A stretch of DNA of 64,000 nt from Bactericera cockerelli (lineage: Eukaryota; Arthropoda; Insecta; Hemiptera; Triozidae). The position numbers and the translations under genes were made by a program. Below, in pieces: positions 21,744 to 32,865 of the stretch. The stretch spans positions 25,671,644-25,735,643 of the forward strand of contig CM044959.1 of assembly GCA_024516035.1 (NCBI GenBank). Reading direction: 5' to 3'. Position 1 is the stretch's first letter. Every line of letters starts with the position of its first letter. The notes below the pieces were generated by a model. That model saw nothing but the letters and a program-made list of their open reading frames with translations, made no database searches and was not told the DNA's origin.

Positions 21744-21835
21744 TGCACTGGTAGTCAAGTGGTTTCCGCGCTATTCTGGCAATCCAGGTAGTGTAGGGAT
21801 CCGTTGGTACGAATCCCACCCAGTGCATGAATTTT
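21744..21835 (+). mobile_element. tRNA-like SINE, family 2, best copy
   Basis: GTGCACTGGTAGTCAAGTGG, CTATTCTGGCAATCCAGGTA, GATCCGTTGGTACGAATCCC and ACCCAGTGCATGAATTTTTC follow in order. The ends GTGCACTGG and CCCAGTGCA pair like an acceptor stem, so this is the most tRNA-like copy. The long extra arm and the shared GCATGAATTTTTCC extension mark it as a SINE. Confidence 0.7.
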
Positions 21836-24800
21836 TCCTCATTAATTACGGGATGGGCAGGCTACAACACAGACCACAAGCGTACAAAAATTAGTCCTGT
21901 TTCATATCTACGAAATAAAAAAGGCTTTGAAGCACTCATCTTTTTAAAAAAGAGGAATTTTTGAAACTACCATAGATTCCTCTAATTTATCATAGCTACT
22001 CAATTACTCATGTATGCAAATACTGTAAGTATATATTTATTGGGAACAGTCATTCAGAAAATACAAAGGTAGTACTACCAAGCCAGCAGCTGCTACAGAA
22101 TATCAAAAGCTAAATTAACTTTCCCATACACGTTTCCATCAGTTAACATGAGCTTGACAGCTGAAATATTTGTGTTAAAAGTATAGGCGAACACGATAGG
22201 TTGTAGATATTGAATACCTTACATACCTATGGTATGGGTCATCAGTGCAGGATAGATGTTAAGGCGAAAACGTCAAGTGTATTAGCCCGCTGAAGAATTT
22301 AAATAGGCTTTGGCTACGCACAGTGAATACGTGCAGTGAGTGCTGGAGTAAATGTGCTTTTCAGTCTTACTTCGGGAGAATGATACAGGTAGGTGTGTAT
22401 TCTATTTCTATTATACAAAAATTTTATTTAATTTTTTTATATAAACAATAAATTTAATTTAATTAATAATTGTAGCACTAACCTGTTGCATGTGATGTAT
22501 CCATCATTACCACCTTGTATCCTGTAATCAAAACAATGAAAGTAAATTAGACTGACGTTTGAAGAACATCATCTGCAAGTTGCTTTGTTAAAAAATTGTC
22601 TCTTGAGGGTGATGCAACAAATACATAAGTCAGAATATGAGTTCATTTCAAACGTCCAACAAACCATTTTTTGTGAAACCAAAACTGACCAGTTATCAGC
22701 TACATACTCGAATAAGTAGTAGAAAACTTTGAAATTATGACATTGATAGGAACTCCACGTATATGCAATTATGCATAGGATTTTGATAAAGAAATCTTCA
22801 TTTCATTTCGAATTGGAATTTTTACATGTTATATTAAACTCTTTGGATTATTTATCAAAAATTACACGTAAGAGAAATTAGTAAATCTAATCACGGTAAG
22901 GAGCATAATTTTACATCACCTCTTTTAGAAAGTTTACAATATTATGTTGTTTGTGTGACCAATTGTTTTTTTTTTTTGTGCCATTGCCAAGTAAGTGAGT
23001 AGTTCTTAATACGTAGAACTTACCTATTTTGTATTAAAATTTACAGTTACGTACCAGAAACAGTAAGGAAATAAAAATGATCAAAAGTCAAGAGCAATCA
23101 TTCCAGCTGATGGATCATAAGATCTCACTTCAATGAGTAGAAAATAACTTTCCAATGTACTAAAAAGATACAAAACAAAATATCCGAAACTTATATTTCA
23201 AAGGACGAAAAATGTAATTTATAATATCGAAATTGTGACAATGGACATTTTCATCCAAGCGAGAGAAGAGCTGGCAAGCGGAAAATAGCGGAAATTCGCA
23301 AAAAAAGGAGGAATATAAAAACGATTGGAAATTCAATGGAAAACATTCACAAATCAAAAGCTGTAAATCAAAGGAATTTAATAAAACGAGATGCATGACG
23401 AGGCTAGTGACAGGGGGCACTTGACATAAATTATATTGGATGCGAGACATAAATTATCGACGCAAGTGATGTACATACATTATACGTACAAATATATAGA
23501 AATGATACATAATGTCTATAATGATATTGTACTGTGTATGACGGATATGTTACCTACATGTCTAATATTATATTCATGTACTAGTTATATTTATCAAACT
23601 CGGGTCACATTCTGCGCTTACTAATTACAATGGCAATGCCAGGACGTTATCCCATGTTCCATCGTAAGCCAGCTAGGTTGGAATCACCTAGAATGCATAT
23701 TACATCATACAGGCGAATATCAAAGTTTTTAGAATGGATACGGTAGGCATTTCACAAATTCAATGACCAAGGCAAGTCTCTTTTGTGAGGAAGACTAATT
23801 TCTCATTCATAGGAAACACTTTACAGAATTTCACGGATTTAGAAATTCCTGAGGCTGCACAGTATTTCTGAATTCAAACCGCATCCTAATGCCAAAGTTG
23901 CATTGCGAGTTCAGTCTTGTTTGAATTGTCTGTGATAATTTCTCTTCTTCCGATCTATTGGAGTGTAAAACTTAACCACCGTCGAAACAAAGAAAATAAT
24001 CTTCTCTGTTGTCCGCTCGTTATGTTGCTTCCGTTTTCTTGTCTAAAAAATGTAGAACGTCAAGAAGCTTTACCTACTTTTTTTCTAAAATGAAGTATAG
24101 GTAAGTGTACCTACATCTTTTCACAGTTCAATTAAATACAATTCCTGGATTTGATCGGCATCTGAACCAACTAACAGTAATCACATGGAGATTTGTAGCA
24201 TTCAGTATTGCCAAATTTAATGTTCTTTCGATATTTCAGAAAATTTCGTATAAAGTCTACTTCAAGAAAAAACACGTGACATTATAATAAGAAATTGGGA
24301 TCCACAGACTCCCCGACACATTCGCAAAGGCCGCCTTGCTAGTTCTGGTATGAAATGAGAAAATAGCGCTGACCTTTTTTATTTGTCGTGTCAGCATTTT
24401 TAGCCATTTAATACAATCAACTGAAATAAATGCTTTCTCATAAAAATCACAATAAAGTGTGCGAATTTTGACACATAAAATCGGTAGTAACTTTTCAGTA
24501 AGCATAGAGTAGCTTCAGGACAAACAATGTTAACATCCATGCCCGATGTTCAGTGCTTAATGTCCTTTTCCACAAAGACTGCGTTGAACTCGGATTCTGC
24601 AGAGAGAGGAGTATTTTACGAGACACACAATGAAGAAAAGAAGAAAAGGTATTACTTTTTGTAAGAAATAATGGTGGTACTAAAACTAACAACTCTATGA
24701 ATTATGGCTCAGTTAGCGAGCAACAAATATTATAGACCTACACATCACATAGCTCTCTCCAATATAAAATTCCGTGTAAATTTACATGTCCATGTTTAAA

Positions 24801-26244
24801 ATTATGTTCCTCTAAGGAAACAAATTACGTACCTTTAATGGATGTTTAACTTCCTGCTACTAGAAACAGTAATATCAATCGCTATTCACTTCTACTTATT
24901 ATGAAGTAGTAAAAGTACCTGTATTTACCTATGAAGGTATCTTGAATTTCGGAATTGGCATGAGAGTCACAGTTTTATTGAGAAAAAAAATTCACTCCTA
25001 GGCACTTCTTAATAATTTACATATCATAATATAGCCTTTTTGTTTGCTGTGCCAAAGGGTTTTCCCATAGATAATTAACTCTAGCTCTAATAGAATGTGG
25101 AATATTACTTAAATACCCTTCACGTGTAGAAGTTATTTTCCCACTTAGTTTCATTCTGGACCTTTTTAAAAGTACAGTCACACTCATCTAAGGTAAATAT
25201 TGTAAATGGAACTGAAAATGAAATAAAATGAATTAAAATCCCACCGAACATTGATGCCCCAACCTTCCGTATAATGTTCATTGTTCCCTCACATTCGTCT
25301 GCCCCCGACTTCCATCTCCTCTGAACTATCCAACCCGTCAGCATTTTTCCTTTTTAGAAAGCACTATAGGGTTTTGTCTGATGATGCAAAAACAACGTCG
25401 AAGTTAAGTCTGGTTCGCATTGTCTGGAAATGTCTGCTGTTAATCGAAAGCTTCGGGCGAAGAGAGAAAGAGGGAATGAGCGGGATTTGGTGCTTTAGCG
25501 GAAGAGATAGGCACAATAAGTCTATTTAAGAGAGAGAGAGAGAGTGAGAGAGAGGATGGAAAAAAAGAGGGTGTGAGAAAGAGAAGGAAATGGAATCAAC
25601 GAATAAAGAGGAGTTTATATTGGATTTTAATTTTTTTTAAACAACAAAAATCATTCTGCAGTAATCTAGACTTCTAGAACATACATAATGTAGATCGTTT
25701 CCTCAAAGCTCAAAGGCAAGGAGTAAAATCTTTGGGAGTACCAATTAAATAGACGGGTAAGTTACTTGTTTATGCTGGCTACTGACACATCTAGGTCCAC
25801 TCTGACCGGCGGAAAATCCCTGCCTGTTCTGAGCTAGAAGTTAGCATGAGCATCTCATCAAGCCCCATTGATGTTGCTAATACAATTTTTTATATGAGAA
25901 ACATTAGTGTGAAGAAACCCAAACAAGACGTTTGATATAAGATAAAAACTGTCTGGATGTAACTTGAATAATATCAGAAGGAAACAGTGAGCACAGGAAA
26001 AGAGGGGGTTGGGGATTGTGCCAGTTTCTAGTACTGTGAGGTTCATATCGGATGATTAATATGAATTGGGAAAAAAATAATGAACGAGAGATAGTAAAAA
26101 ACACAGTATAGTCACTAGCTACCGTAGCTAAGTGGGGTAGTACTCTTATATTCGCTTGCATGAGAGGACCAGGTGTAACGGAGTGTACTTTGGAGTCTTC
26201 GGATATTCGAAGTCCCCTAAGACCTTGTGACCAAAAATTAGTAA
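21836..26244. other. Long AT-rich stretch, no gene seen
   Basis: About 4.4 kb with no recognised protein, satellite or shared repeat. Low-complexity spots are T-runs near 22965-22976 and a (GA)n run at 25530-25552. Frames up to 96 codons lack motifs. Confidence 0.4.
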
Positions 26245-26312
26245 AAGAAAGTTATCACAGACCTTCAGGTAGAAGTCCGCAGCCTAATCAATTGAGCTAC
26301 TAAGGTCGGTTA
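26245..26312 (-). mobile_element. tRNA-Thr-like SINE fragment
   Basis: The reverse complement CTTAGTAGCTCAATTGATTA then GGCTGCGGACTTCTACCTG and AAGGTCTGTGATAAC follows the head of the Thr-like family with the anticodon region altered. It lacks the conserved tail. Confidence 0.5.
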
Positions 26313-27913
26313 GGAAAAATTAGTAGCTATTTGGTGGACAGCAAATTGTTGCAGCATTAAGAACGAGCATTGAATCAATGTTAATCTAATGTCGACGATA
26401 AAATTGCACTTGTTATTTTGTCGCATGCACTAACTTCGAGACTGTATGATTTCAAATATGAATAAACAAATAGACAACATTTGCATAAATTTGAGACAAA
26501 TTTACATGTTGAACTTTTTTTTACAATACAATTATTATATTTACTTAAAATACAAATTCATTTACTCATAGGTAAAACACCTCCCGCATATCTGCTGTCC
26601 TCTTCATTGTCCCCAACACACTCGCCGCATTTCCAACCTGAACAGCCAAACTTATTCTTTGCATTATTAGGTATGATGTTAATGTGTGGTAAACAGATAG
26701 ACAAGGTTATGTCTCATAATGTAAGGCTGATCACCACCAAACCACTCATATTAGTTTATGACGAGTGGAGAGTTTAAAATCACTGTAATTTTGTTCTTGT
26801 ATATTCTTGACAAGGAGGAAAATGTTCCCCACACCACCCAGTATACAGTAGCGAGTAATGTTTCTATCATGGCTCGCAGCCAAGCTCACATGCTTCCTAG
26901 CTTAGTATGTAAGACCAATATTTCCATCATGCCCTTGCCAGCTGTTGCCAGAGCTTTTAATTTTCCTGGGGAGCAAAAAACTTTACCCATATATAATTTG
27001 TTAACACTTTCTTTAAGACTTTTTTGCTGTGGTCTCCCCTACATTTCTCTAAGTATACGGTAGTCGACTTCACCCAATGCAAAGGACAGGAATGGCACGA
27101 AGGGTTGGCTATTAGGCTTATCGTTCTAGCACTTGGCGTCGCTTCGGTTGGTACGCGAAAGATAGAGGCCACCCATACACAAAGTGTATTTTTTCTGAAC
27201 AGTTTTTTGTTTGATTGATTTGAATGTACAAAAAAAAAGGTTCTTTGAAGTAAAAAAACCAAGAATACATATTTTTTTAATGTATCACGTCTACCCACGA
27301 GAATAATAATACCTAATACCTATATCTATATATATGTATTAATAATGGTGAACCTGTCAAAGCAGTGTTCTAGGGAGGTAGGTATAGGAATATTTACCTT
27401 CTACGAAGCTATAAAATGTAAATTTCTGTTACTCTTTGATTACTCATTAACTTAAATTAGAAACTTTTGTGGGTTCATGTTGCAATGAGAGAAGGGTTTT
27501 AGAAGTAAAAGTGTACACAAACCTTTCCGATCTGTTTTTCCTACCTTCTGACAAATAAAGTTAAACAATTTTCATTTTTATTGTTAACAAAATTTTCAAC
27601 AGAGTTCTCACAACAAATATTTATTCTAACTTTTTACTTTAGAAAATATCTTTTTTCCTCCCTAGTTAAAATTTCAATGTTTACGTAACATTTGCATAAT
27701 TTAACAAAGCAATACTGTGAACAAGTATACCTGCTCCGAGTACACCTTCCTATAGAATCTATCCTTTTCTCCATCAAAAGAAAGTGGAGCAGGAATCAGG
27801 ACGGTGAAGAAGGAGGGAATAGGAGATAAGAAAGAGAATTCGTGAAATTTAAGTAAAGATAAAATGAGAACAAGCAACACTGGATTACGATGAGAATAAT
27901 GAAATTTCACAAT
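26313..27913. other. No gene seen
   Basis: Overlapping frames of 64-113 codons at 26950-27300 on both strands show no domain. Confidence 0.4.
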
Positions 27914-28197
27914 AAAGCAACCCTGCAAAACCGAGAAAGATTTTTCAGCCTAATTCTTGAGTGTTACCTCCTAACCAATGCTAATCTTTTTACTTTCCTT
28001 AGTATCTTATAGAAAGCAAAGTAAGGTAATCAACCATACCCTTCAATGGTCTTTTAAAGCAACCCTGCAAAACCGAGAAAGATTTTTCAGCCTAATTCTT
28101 GAGTGTTACCTCCTAACCAATGCTAATCTTTTACTTAGGTATCTTATAGAAAAGCAAAGTAAGGTAATCAACCATACCTTCAATGGTCATTTTTCAG
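27914..28197 (+). repeat. 142-bp tandem duplication
   Basis: AAAGCAACCCTGCAAAACCG begins at 27914 and again at 28056. The two units stay collinear to about 28197, differing by small indels such as TTTTTACTTTCC versus TTTTACTTAGG. Each unit contains a hairpin-like segment related to the Helentron-like terminus. Confidence 0.85.
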
Positions 28198-28330
28198 TGT
28201 CTAAACGTTTTAGGGTTCTCAGAGCCTAAATACAAAGTTTTAGTCATTGCTCTGTCGGTTACCTCGTTTCTCAAGAACGGTAGGAGCTAGAGACTTGAAA
28301 TTTTAGGTACACTGTGTACACAGGTCAAAA
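27990..28330 (-). mobile_element. Diverged Helentron/HINE-like fragment
   Basis: TTTTACTTTCCTTA...TATCTTATAG resembles the inverse of the 3' hairpin of the 5.2 and 16.3 kb elements. 28255-28300 (CTCAAGAACGGTAGGAGC, TAGAGACTTGAAATTTT) resembles the inverse of their pre-microsatellite region. The microsatellite itself is reduced to CTCTGTCGG. Orientation is minus. Confidence 0.4.
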
Positions 28331-28627
28331 GAATACAAAGGACGCAGTAGGAAACTTGGTAGTAGTCGGACGACCAAGGTGGCCAATAGCCTTTTCATAA
28401 AAAAAATAAAATAGTTCTCACTGAATAGTAGAAGCTCTTGGTAGGTAAAATTGCGTGCAAATTATTCGAAACATTAAAAAATATAACAGGAGGTTTTTCG
28501 ATAGTATTTTTGATTTTCGAACTTTTTAAAACCGACCCCGGCCAAATCAAATTCTTTATCGGCGTTAAGGTTATTGCCCGTGGCTGGCATCCTATTTGAA
28601 ATGTTTAAATTAAGATTGTAATAAAGA
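28331..28627. other. No gene seen
   Basis: Short AT-rich spacer. Confidence 0.4.
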
Positions 28628-28730
28628 AAAATCCATGCACTGGATGGATCCAAATGAACGGAGCCCAACTCTAACTGGATTACCATCCTAGCCCTGTAAC
28701 CACTTTGCAACCAATGCAGGATATAGACCA
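28628..28730 (-). mobile_element. tRNA-like SINE, family 2, diverged copy
   Basis: The reverse complement has GCATTGGTTGCAAAGTGG, TAGGATGGTAATCCAGTTAG and ATCCATCCAGTGCATGG, parallel to family 2 but with a damaged B-box. It sits 48 bases left of the BEL/Pao element. Confidence 0.5.
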
Positions 28731-28778
28731 TCCTTTTTTAAATGACATAATTTTAATTGATTAGAGGATTAGACCATT

Positions 28779-29440
28779 TGTGGTGTAATCAATGTATTGA
28801 CTACACTGGATGGAAAATGAAATTAAAGAGGGTCCTGTAGGACAAATGAAACGGTAGCTGAAATGTAAGCGGTTTAGTGGACTGTATATATGGTTGCTAG
28901 CTCAAACCAGAAAAGCCTATGCTGAAATAAATTGTAACTATTTTACTACAACATAAATCTTACCGTACTCACAGGGCACAGGTTATTAAATTATTTAATA
29001 TTAGTTTCGCGATCGAGGTTGGTTTTACGCGACCGAAGATTGAAGACGCGACCGCGACTAAGGGTTAGAAAAAGATGTTAGGGGGAAGAGGAAAGGGATA
29101 CCCTAGCTCGGTTGATATTTAATTTGGTCTGCATTATATTATTATTTTTGATTTATGTTGATTAGTTGCACTGATGACACTGATGTTAATTATTGCAAAT
29201 ATGAAAACGTGATGAAATGAAAATGATAAAACTTTATAATTAAAAGTCGGACTACCTATATGCTACGATAGCCTGCGAGATCAAGAAACCCTAGATGAAC
29301 GGGCGGTAGGTAAATTTGTACTGAGCTGATGGTAAGTACTGAAGGCAGCTCTCACCTCGGTGACTCGGTGATTAGCTACCAAAAGTTAAACAAAGTTAAA
29401 CCGATTGAAGCAAGTATGGGGCATGTCAAACTATCAAACA
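28779..29440 (-). repeat. BEL/Pao 3' LTR
   Basis: 662 bp, the right-hand (3') LTR in element orientation. On the plus strand it starts TGTGGTGTAATCAATG and ends GTCAAACTATCAAACA. It differs from the other LTR by lacking two bases near 29133 (GCATTATA versus GCAAATTATA). Confidence 0.93.
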
Positions 29441-29456
29441 TACCCCCCACTTTGAA
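29441..29456 (-). promoter_or_regulatory. Polypurine tract of the BEL/Pao element
   Basis: On the minus strand this reads TTCAAAGTGGGGGGTA immediately before the 3' LTR. A purine-rich, RNase H-resistant primer for plus-strand synthesis is expected at exactly this place, which supports the element's orientation. Confidence 0.75.
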
Positions 29457-29759
29457 AGGATCTGCTTTCAAGGCAAAAAATAAATGAAAAAAAAAAAATC
29501 ATGAAAATTGTTCAAAAAATAACAAAGTTATGACAAAAATCATAAAAATTGAAAAAAATAACAAGTTTGAAAAAATAAACCAACACCGCAAAAAGTTTGA
29601 AATCTAAGTAACAAACCTTACTATAAGGCCATAAAATAAAAGGCAAAAAGTAAACAATGTTAAGTTACATAATGAGAAAAGTGAAATTGCAATAATAAAA
29701 ATGTAATATATTTTACAAGTGCATAAATGCTGATAGGTCAAGTAGGTACATGAATATGA
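29457..29759 (-). other. Element 3' untranslated region
   Basis: A-rich on the plus strand, with no reading frame. It leaves no room for an envelope-like gene between the integrase and the LTR. Confidence 0.7.
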
Positions 29760-30101
29760 TTATTGAGTAGGCAATGGACAAAGTTTCACGACTGGTCTTT
29801 TGAAAATGCCTTGCTTTGTCTTTATGTCTGCCACTCTCACAATGCCATCGGTCCCAGGATAGACCTTGACTACTATACCTAAGGGCCACTGTAAGGGAGG
29901 AACAAAGTTATCTTGTTTAATTAGTACAAGTGTACCTACAGTGATAGACGAATCAGTATGCTTGGTCCATTTGCTGCGAACCTGTAAAGTATGCAAATAT
30001 TCGTTGCTCCATCTCTTCCAAAAGGATTGAATCATTTGGTCGAGCAACTCATAACGAGTAAGTCGGTTGGCAGGTTCAGTTAACACGTCGCGTGCTGGCA
30101 A
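29760..30101 (-). CDS. pol: Integrase C-terminal segment (DUF5641-like) of BEL/Pao Pol
   Basis: 113 codons from the first in-frame ATG to the stop. It reads FWKRWSNEYLHTLQVRSKW at residues 27-45, then GTLVLIKQDNFVPPLQWPLG at about 56-75 and FKRPVVKLCPLP near the end, the standard C-terminal domain that follows BEL/Pao integrases. It would normally be fused to the integrase; here a one-base loss near 30131-30138 puts it in a different frame, so the ATG is an internal methionine rather than a true start. It ends 319 bases before the 3' LTR. Confidence 0.85.
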   Translation of the reverse strand: MPARDVLTEPANRLTRYELLDQMIQSFWKRWSNEYLHTLQVRSKWTKHTDSSITVGTLVLIKQDNFVPPLQWPLGIVVKVYPGTDGIVRVADIKTKQGIFKRPVVKLCPLPTQ

Positions 30102-30121
30102 GTGTGTTAAAGGCTGAAATG

Positions 30122-30943
30122 TTAGAAAGTGGGCGGGGTTAGTGCAACAGGTTCAGAAGAATCATCAGTGCTCAGCTTACACAATGGCTTACTATTGAGC
30201 AGGCCCTCAATCATAATAAAAACAGAATTGAGCTCTTCATAGGTTAATATTTGTGTGCCAATAACCCTGTGAAGATGTGTTTTAACACTCTTGACTCCAC
30301 TCTCCCATATACCAGACATATGAGGGGCGGAGGGAGGACTGAACTTCCAAATGATCTGCTGCTGAATCAAACCCAACCTGAAATCCTCATCTAACTTGTT
30401 TTTGGCACCGACAAAGTTCGTACCGTTGTCACTGTACATGTAAAGTACAGGACCGCGGCGTACAATGAACCGTTTAAAAGCTGCCATGAACGACTCAGTA
30501 GTCATTTCTGAGACAAGTTCCAAGTGCAATGCTTTGGTACTCATACATATGAAGAGACAAAGATAAGCCTTTTGGCTTTTAACACCTCTATGTTTGCTAA
30601 GTGTTACATGGAACGGGCCAGCCATGTCCAGGCCTGTATGAATGAATGCCTTGACTGCTGGTTGCACCCTGTAATCAGGAAGATTACCCATGAGAGGTGA
30701 TGTGGAATCTGGTTTGCATCTGAAACATTTGTTACATGAGCGAACAATTTTTCGCACGAGGTTTCTAGCACCTAGAATCCAATAATTGTTTCTAAGAAGA
30801 GAAAACAATAAGGTAGACCCTGTATGAAGGTTAGTTTTGTGGTAGTGTTCTACCAATAATGTAACAACATGATCCTTTTGTGGTAATAAGATCGGATGCT
30901 TCTGTTCATAATTTAAATCAGAATTAACGAGCCTGCCCCCCAC
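30122..30943 (-). CDS. pol: Integrase (BEL/Pao Pol)
   Basis: 273 codons. An HHCC zinc site is visible (H35, H40, C70, C73), followed by the DDE catalytic core: D106 in GLDMAGPF, D172 in SDNGTNFVGA and E214 in GIWESGVKSV, giving the D-x(n)-D-41-E spacing typical of Pao integrases. It would insert the cDNA into host DNA, making the 5-bp CCATT duplication. The reading continues upstream of the ATG in the same frame to about 31035, where a one-base shift separates it from RNase H, and it is cut short at the C-terminus by another one-base shift. All catalytic residues are intact. It acts on element cDNA in the nucleus. Confidence 0.92.
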   Translation of the reverse strand: MGGRLVNSDLNYEQKHPILLPQKDHVVTLLVEHYHKTNLHTGSTLLFSLLRNNYWILGARNLVRKIVRSCNKCFRCKPDSTSPLMGNLPDYRVQPAVKAFIHTGLDMAGPFHVTLSKHRGVKSQKAYLCLFICMSTKALHLELVSEMTTESFMAAFKRFIVRRGPVLYMYSDNGTNFVGAKNKLDEDFRLGLIQQQIIWKFSPPSAPHMSGIWESGVKSVKTHLHRVIGTQILTYEELNSVFIMIEGLLNSKPLCKLSTDDSSEPVALTPPTF

Positions 30944-32865
30944 TCTGAGGAGACCACCCTGTATGAAAGGGTTAAGTTTGCGAATGCTAGGAGAACATTG
31001 CTGGTTCTTATGAATAGACTCGAAAACATCTGAAAATGAAATTGCTGAGTGATTTTTAAAATATAATGTTCAGCAGTTTTGATGTCTGAATATGAAATAT
31101 CGTCACCATGAGGGAGTAACTTGACAAACCTGAGGACATAAACAAACATGTGAAGTAATTTTAACCAAGAGGAAAATCTCTTAAAAATAGGCGAGAAGAA
31201 GTCAAACGGAGATTTTGGTTTATTATCAAGCGAAACGAGAACTATTTTCTTTTCCTCTGGAACGGTAATCCCACTCATGACCTCCACTGGATGGTAATCC
31301 CACTCGGATATGTCACGAGATAACCAGGAAGGACCTGTATACCAAATGCAATCCTGATGCATAAGTTCACTAGGCGTTAACCCTCTGGTGGCGTGGTCTG
31401 CGGGGTTGTCTGAACCACTGCAGTGAAACCAATGTTGTTTATCTACATTCTGTTGGATTTTTGTAACCCTATTTGCCACAAATGTATTTAACTGGCTCGG
31501 ACATTTTTGAATCCAATTTAGAGTCACAGTTGAATCTGAAAAACAGTATATGTCTGAAATATTGCAACGAGATTGAAATGTGTTAATTATAAGATGCATG
31601 AGCTTTGAGAGTAAAAGCGCACCACAGAGTTCGAGTCTCGGTATTGAGATAGTTTTCAATGGCGCTACCTTCGACTTGGCACAAACAAATCTCACTATTA
31701 CGTCATCATTAGGTAACACAACTCTACAATAGATAATACAAGCATAAGCCTTCTCACTCGCATCTGAAAATCCAACAAGTGTAACGGGCATGTTATGATC
31801 AAGTACACCTAAATGACGAGGTATTTTGAGGTGAGATAGTTTTTGAAATTCAAGTCGGAACTCATTCCAAGTTTTGACAATATGATAGGGAGGAGTGTCA
31901 TCCCAATCTAAATGCTGACTCCATAACTGTTGTAATAAAATTTTAATTTTAATGATAACCGGACAAAGAAAGCCCAAGATATCCCATATCTTAGCTGCGA
32001 ATGAGAGAATGGATCTCTTGCTACAGGGTGTATCAGTTGCGATCTCCTCTATTCTGAAAGAGAAAAAATCATCGTTTGATTCCCATTGTAAGCCTAGGAT
32101 TTTTTGAAATCCCTTATCTTCTAATTCCAAAGGTTTTTGTAACCTTTCAGACTCTGGAATATTTTGAAGGAGACGTGAAGAATTTGAAGACCATTTCACC
32201 AGCTCAAAACCTCCAGACCTGAAAAAATCTTTGAGTTGAGTGTATAGTTCTGTGGCTTCATCTTCATCTGCTATGCTCGTGGCCAGGTCATCCATGTAAA
32301 TGTCCCTGGAAACAACATGAGAAGCAGCAGGGTACTTAGCCCCTTCCTCAATAACTAACTGCTTCACTGTACGAAGCGCCAGCCACGGGGAGGGCTTAAG
32401 CCCGAATACAACCGTGTTCAGTGTGTACACTGAAACCGGATCTTGTGGATTGAAACGCCACAAAATTTTCTGAAATTCCCTGTCTTGGGGACGAACAAAT
32501 ATTTGTCTGAACATTTTTCTGATGTCAGAACAGATGCATATGCTGAACAAACGCATGTTGCACAAGACAACAAATAAGTCCGAATAAATATTGGGACCTG
32601 AAAACAAAATGTCATTGAGTGACTTTTGACTCGAGGTTACACAGGATCCATCAAAAACAGGTCTTATAGGAGTTGAACTGCTGCTTTTTATCACGGCGTG
32701 GTGTGGAAGGATAAATACTGGGTCGCCTGAAAAATTATCATGATCAGAAGGAGACATGTGACCAGAATCTATGAAGTCCTGTAGAGCTTCATTATAACCC
32801 TGTCTAAACTCGGGAGATTTTTCAAGTTTCTTTTCCAAACTCAGAAGCCTTTTCTTAGCGTTCAT
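30913..32865 (-). CDS. pol: Reverse transcriptase-RNase H (BEL/Pao Pol)
   Basis: 650 codons. The RT domain spans about residues 45-260: the first catalytic aspartate is D114 (SDIRKMFRQI) and the YMDD box lies at 190-193 within RDIYMDDLATS. The RNase H domain follows, with D368 (GFSDASEKAYA), E412 (PRLELCGALL), D444 (FSDSTVTLNW) and D490 (NPADHATRGL). It copies element RNA into DNA and degrades the template. The start ATG overlaps the protease frame's stop by four bases, but the family makes one Gag-Pol, so this is an artificial start after a one-base shift near 32900. The last 35 or so codons after about 31035 are out of frame with the true linker to integrase. Confidence 0.93.
   Translation of the reverse strand: MNAKKRLLSLEKKLEKSPEFRQGYNEALQDFIDSGHMSPSDHDNFSGDPVFILPHHAVIKSSSSTPIRPVFDGSCVTSSQKSLNDILFSGPNIYSDLFVVLCNMRLFSICICSDIRKMFRQIFVRPQDREFQKILWRFNPQDPVSVYTLNTVVFGLKPSPWLALRTVKQLVIEEGAKYPAASHVVSRDIYMDDLATSIADEDEATELYTQLKDFFRSGGFELVKWSSNSSRLLQNIPESERLQKPLELEDKGFQKILGLQWESNDDFFSFRIEEIATDTPCSKRSILSFAAKIWDILGFLCPVIIKIKILLQQLWSQHLDWDDTPPYHIVKTWNEFRLEFQKLSHLKIPRHLGVLDHNMPVTLVGFSDASEKAYACIIYCRVVLPNDDVIVRFVCAKSKVAPLKTISIPRLELCGALLLSKLMHLIINTFQSRCNISDIYCFSDSTVTLNWIQKCPSQLNTFVANRVTKIQQNVDKQHWFHCSGSDNPADHATRGLTPSELMHQDCIWYTGPSWLSRDISEWDYHPVEVMSGITVPEEKKIVLVSLDNKPKSPFDFFSPIFKRFSSWLKLLHMFVYVLRFVKLLPHGDDISYSDIKTAEHYILKITQQFHFQMFSSLFIRTSNVLLAFANLTLSYRVVSSEWGAGSLILI

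Noticed and set aside
29441..29759. Envelope gene in the BEL/Pao element
   Set aside because: Only about 320 bases lie between the last Pol frame and the LTR, with no reading frame.
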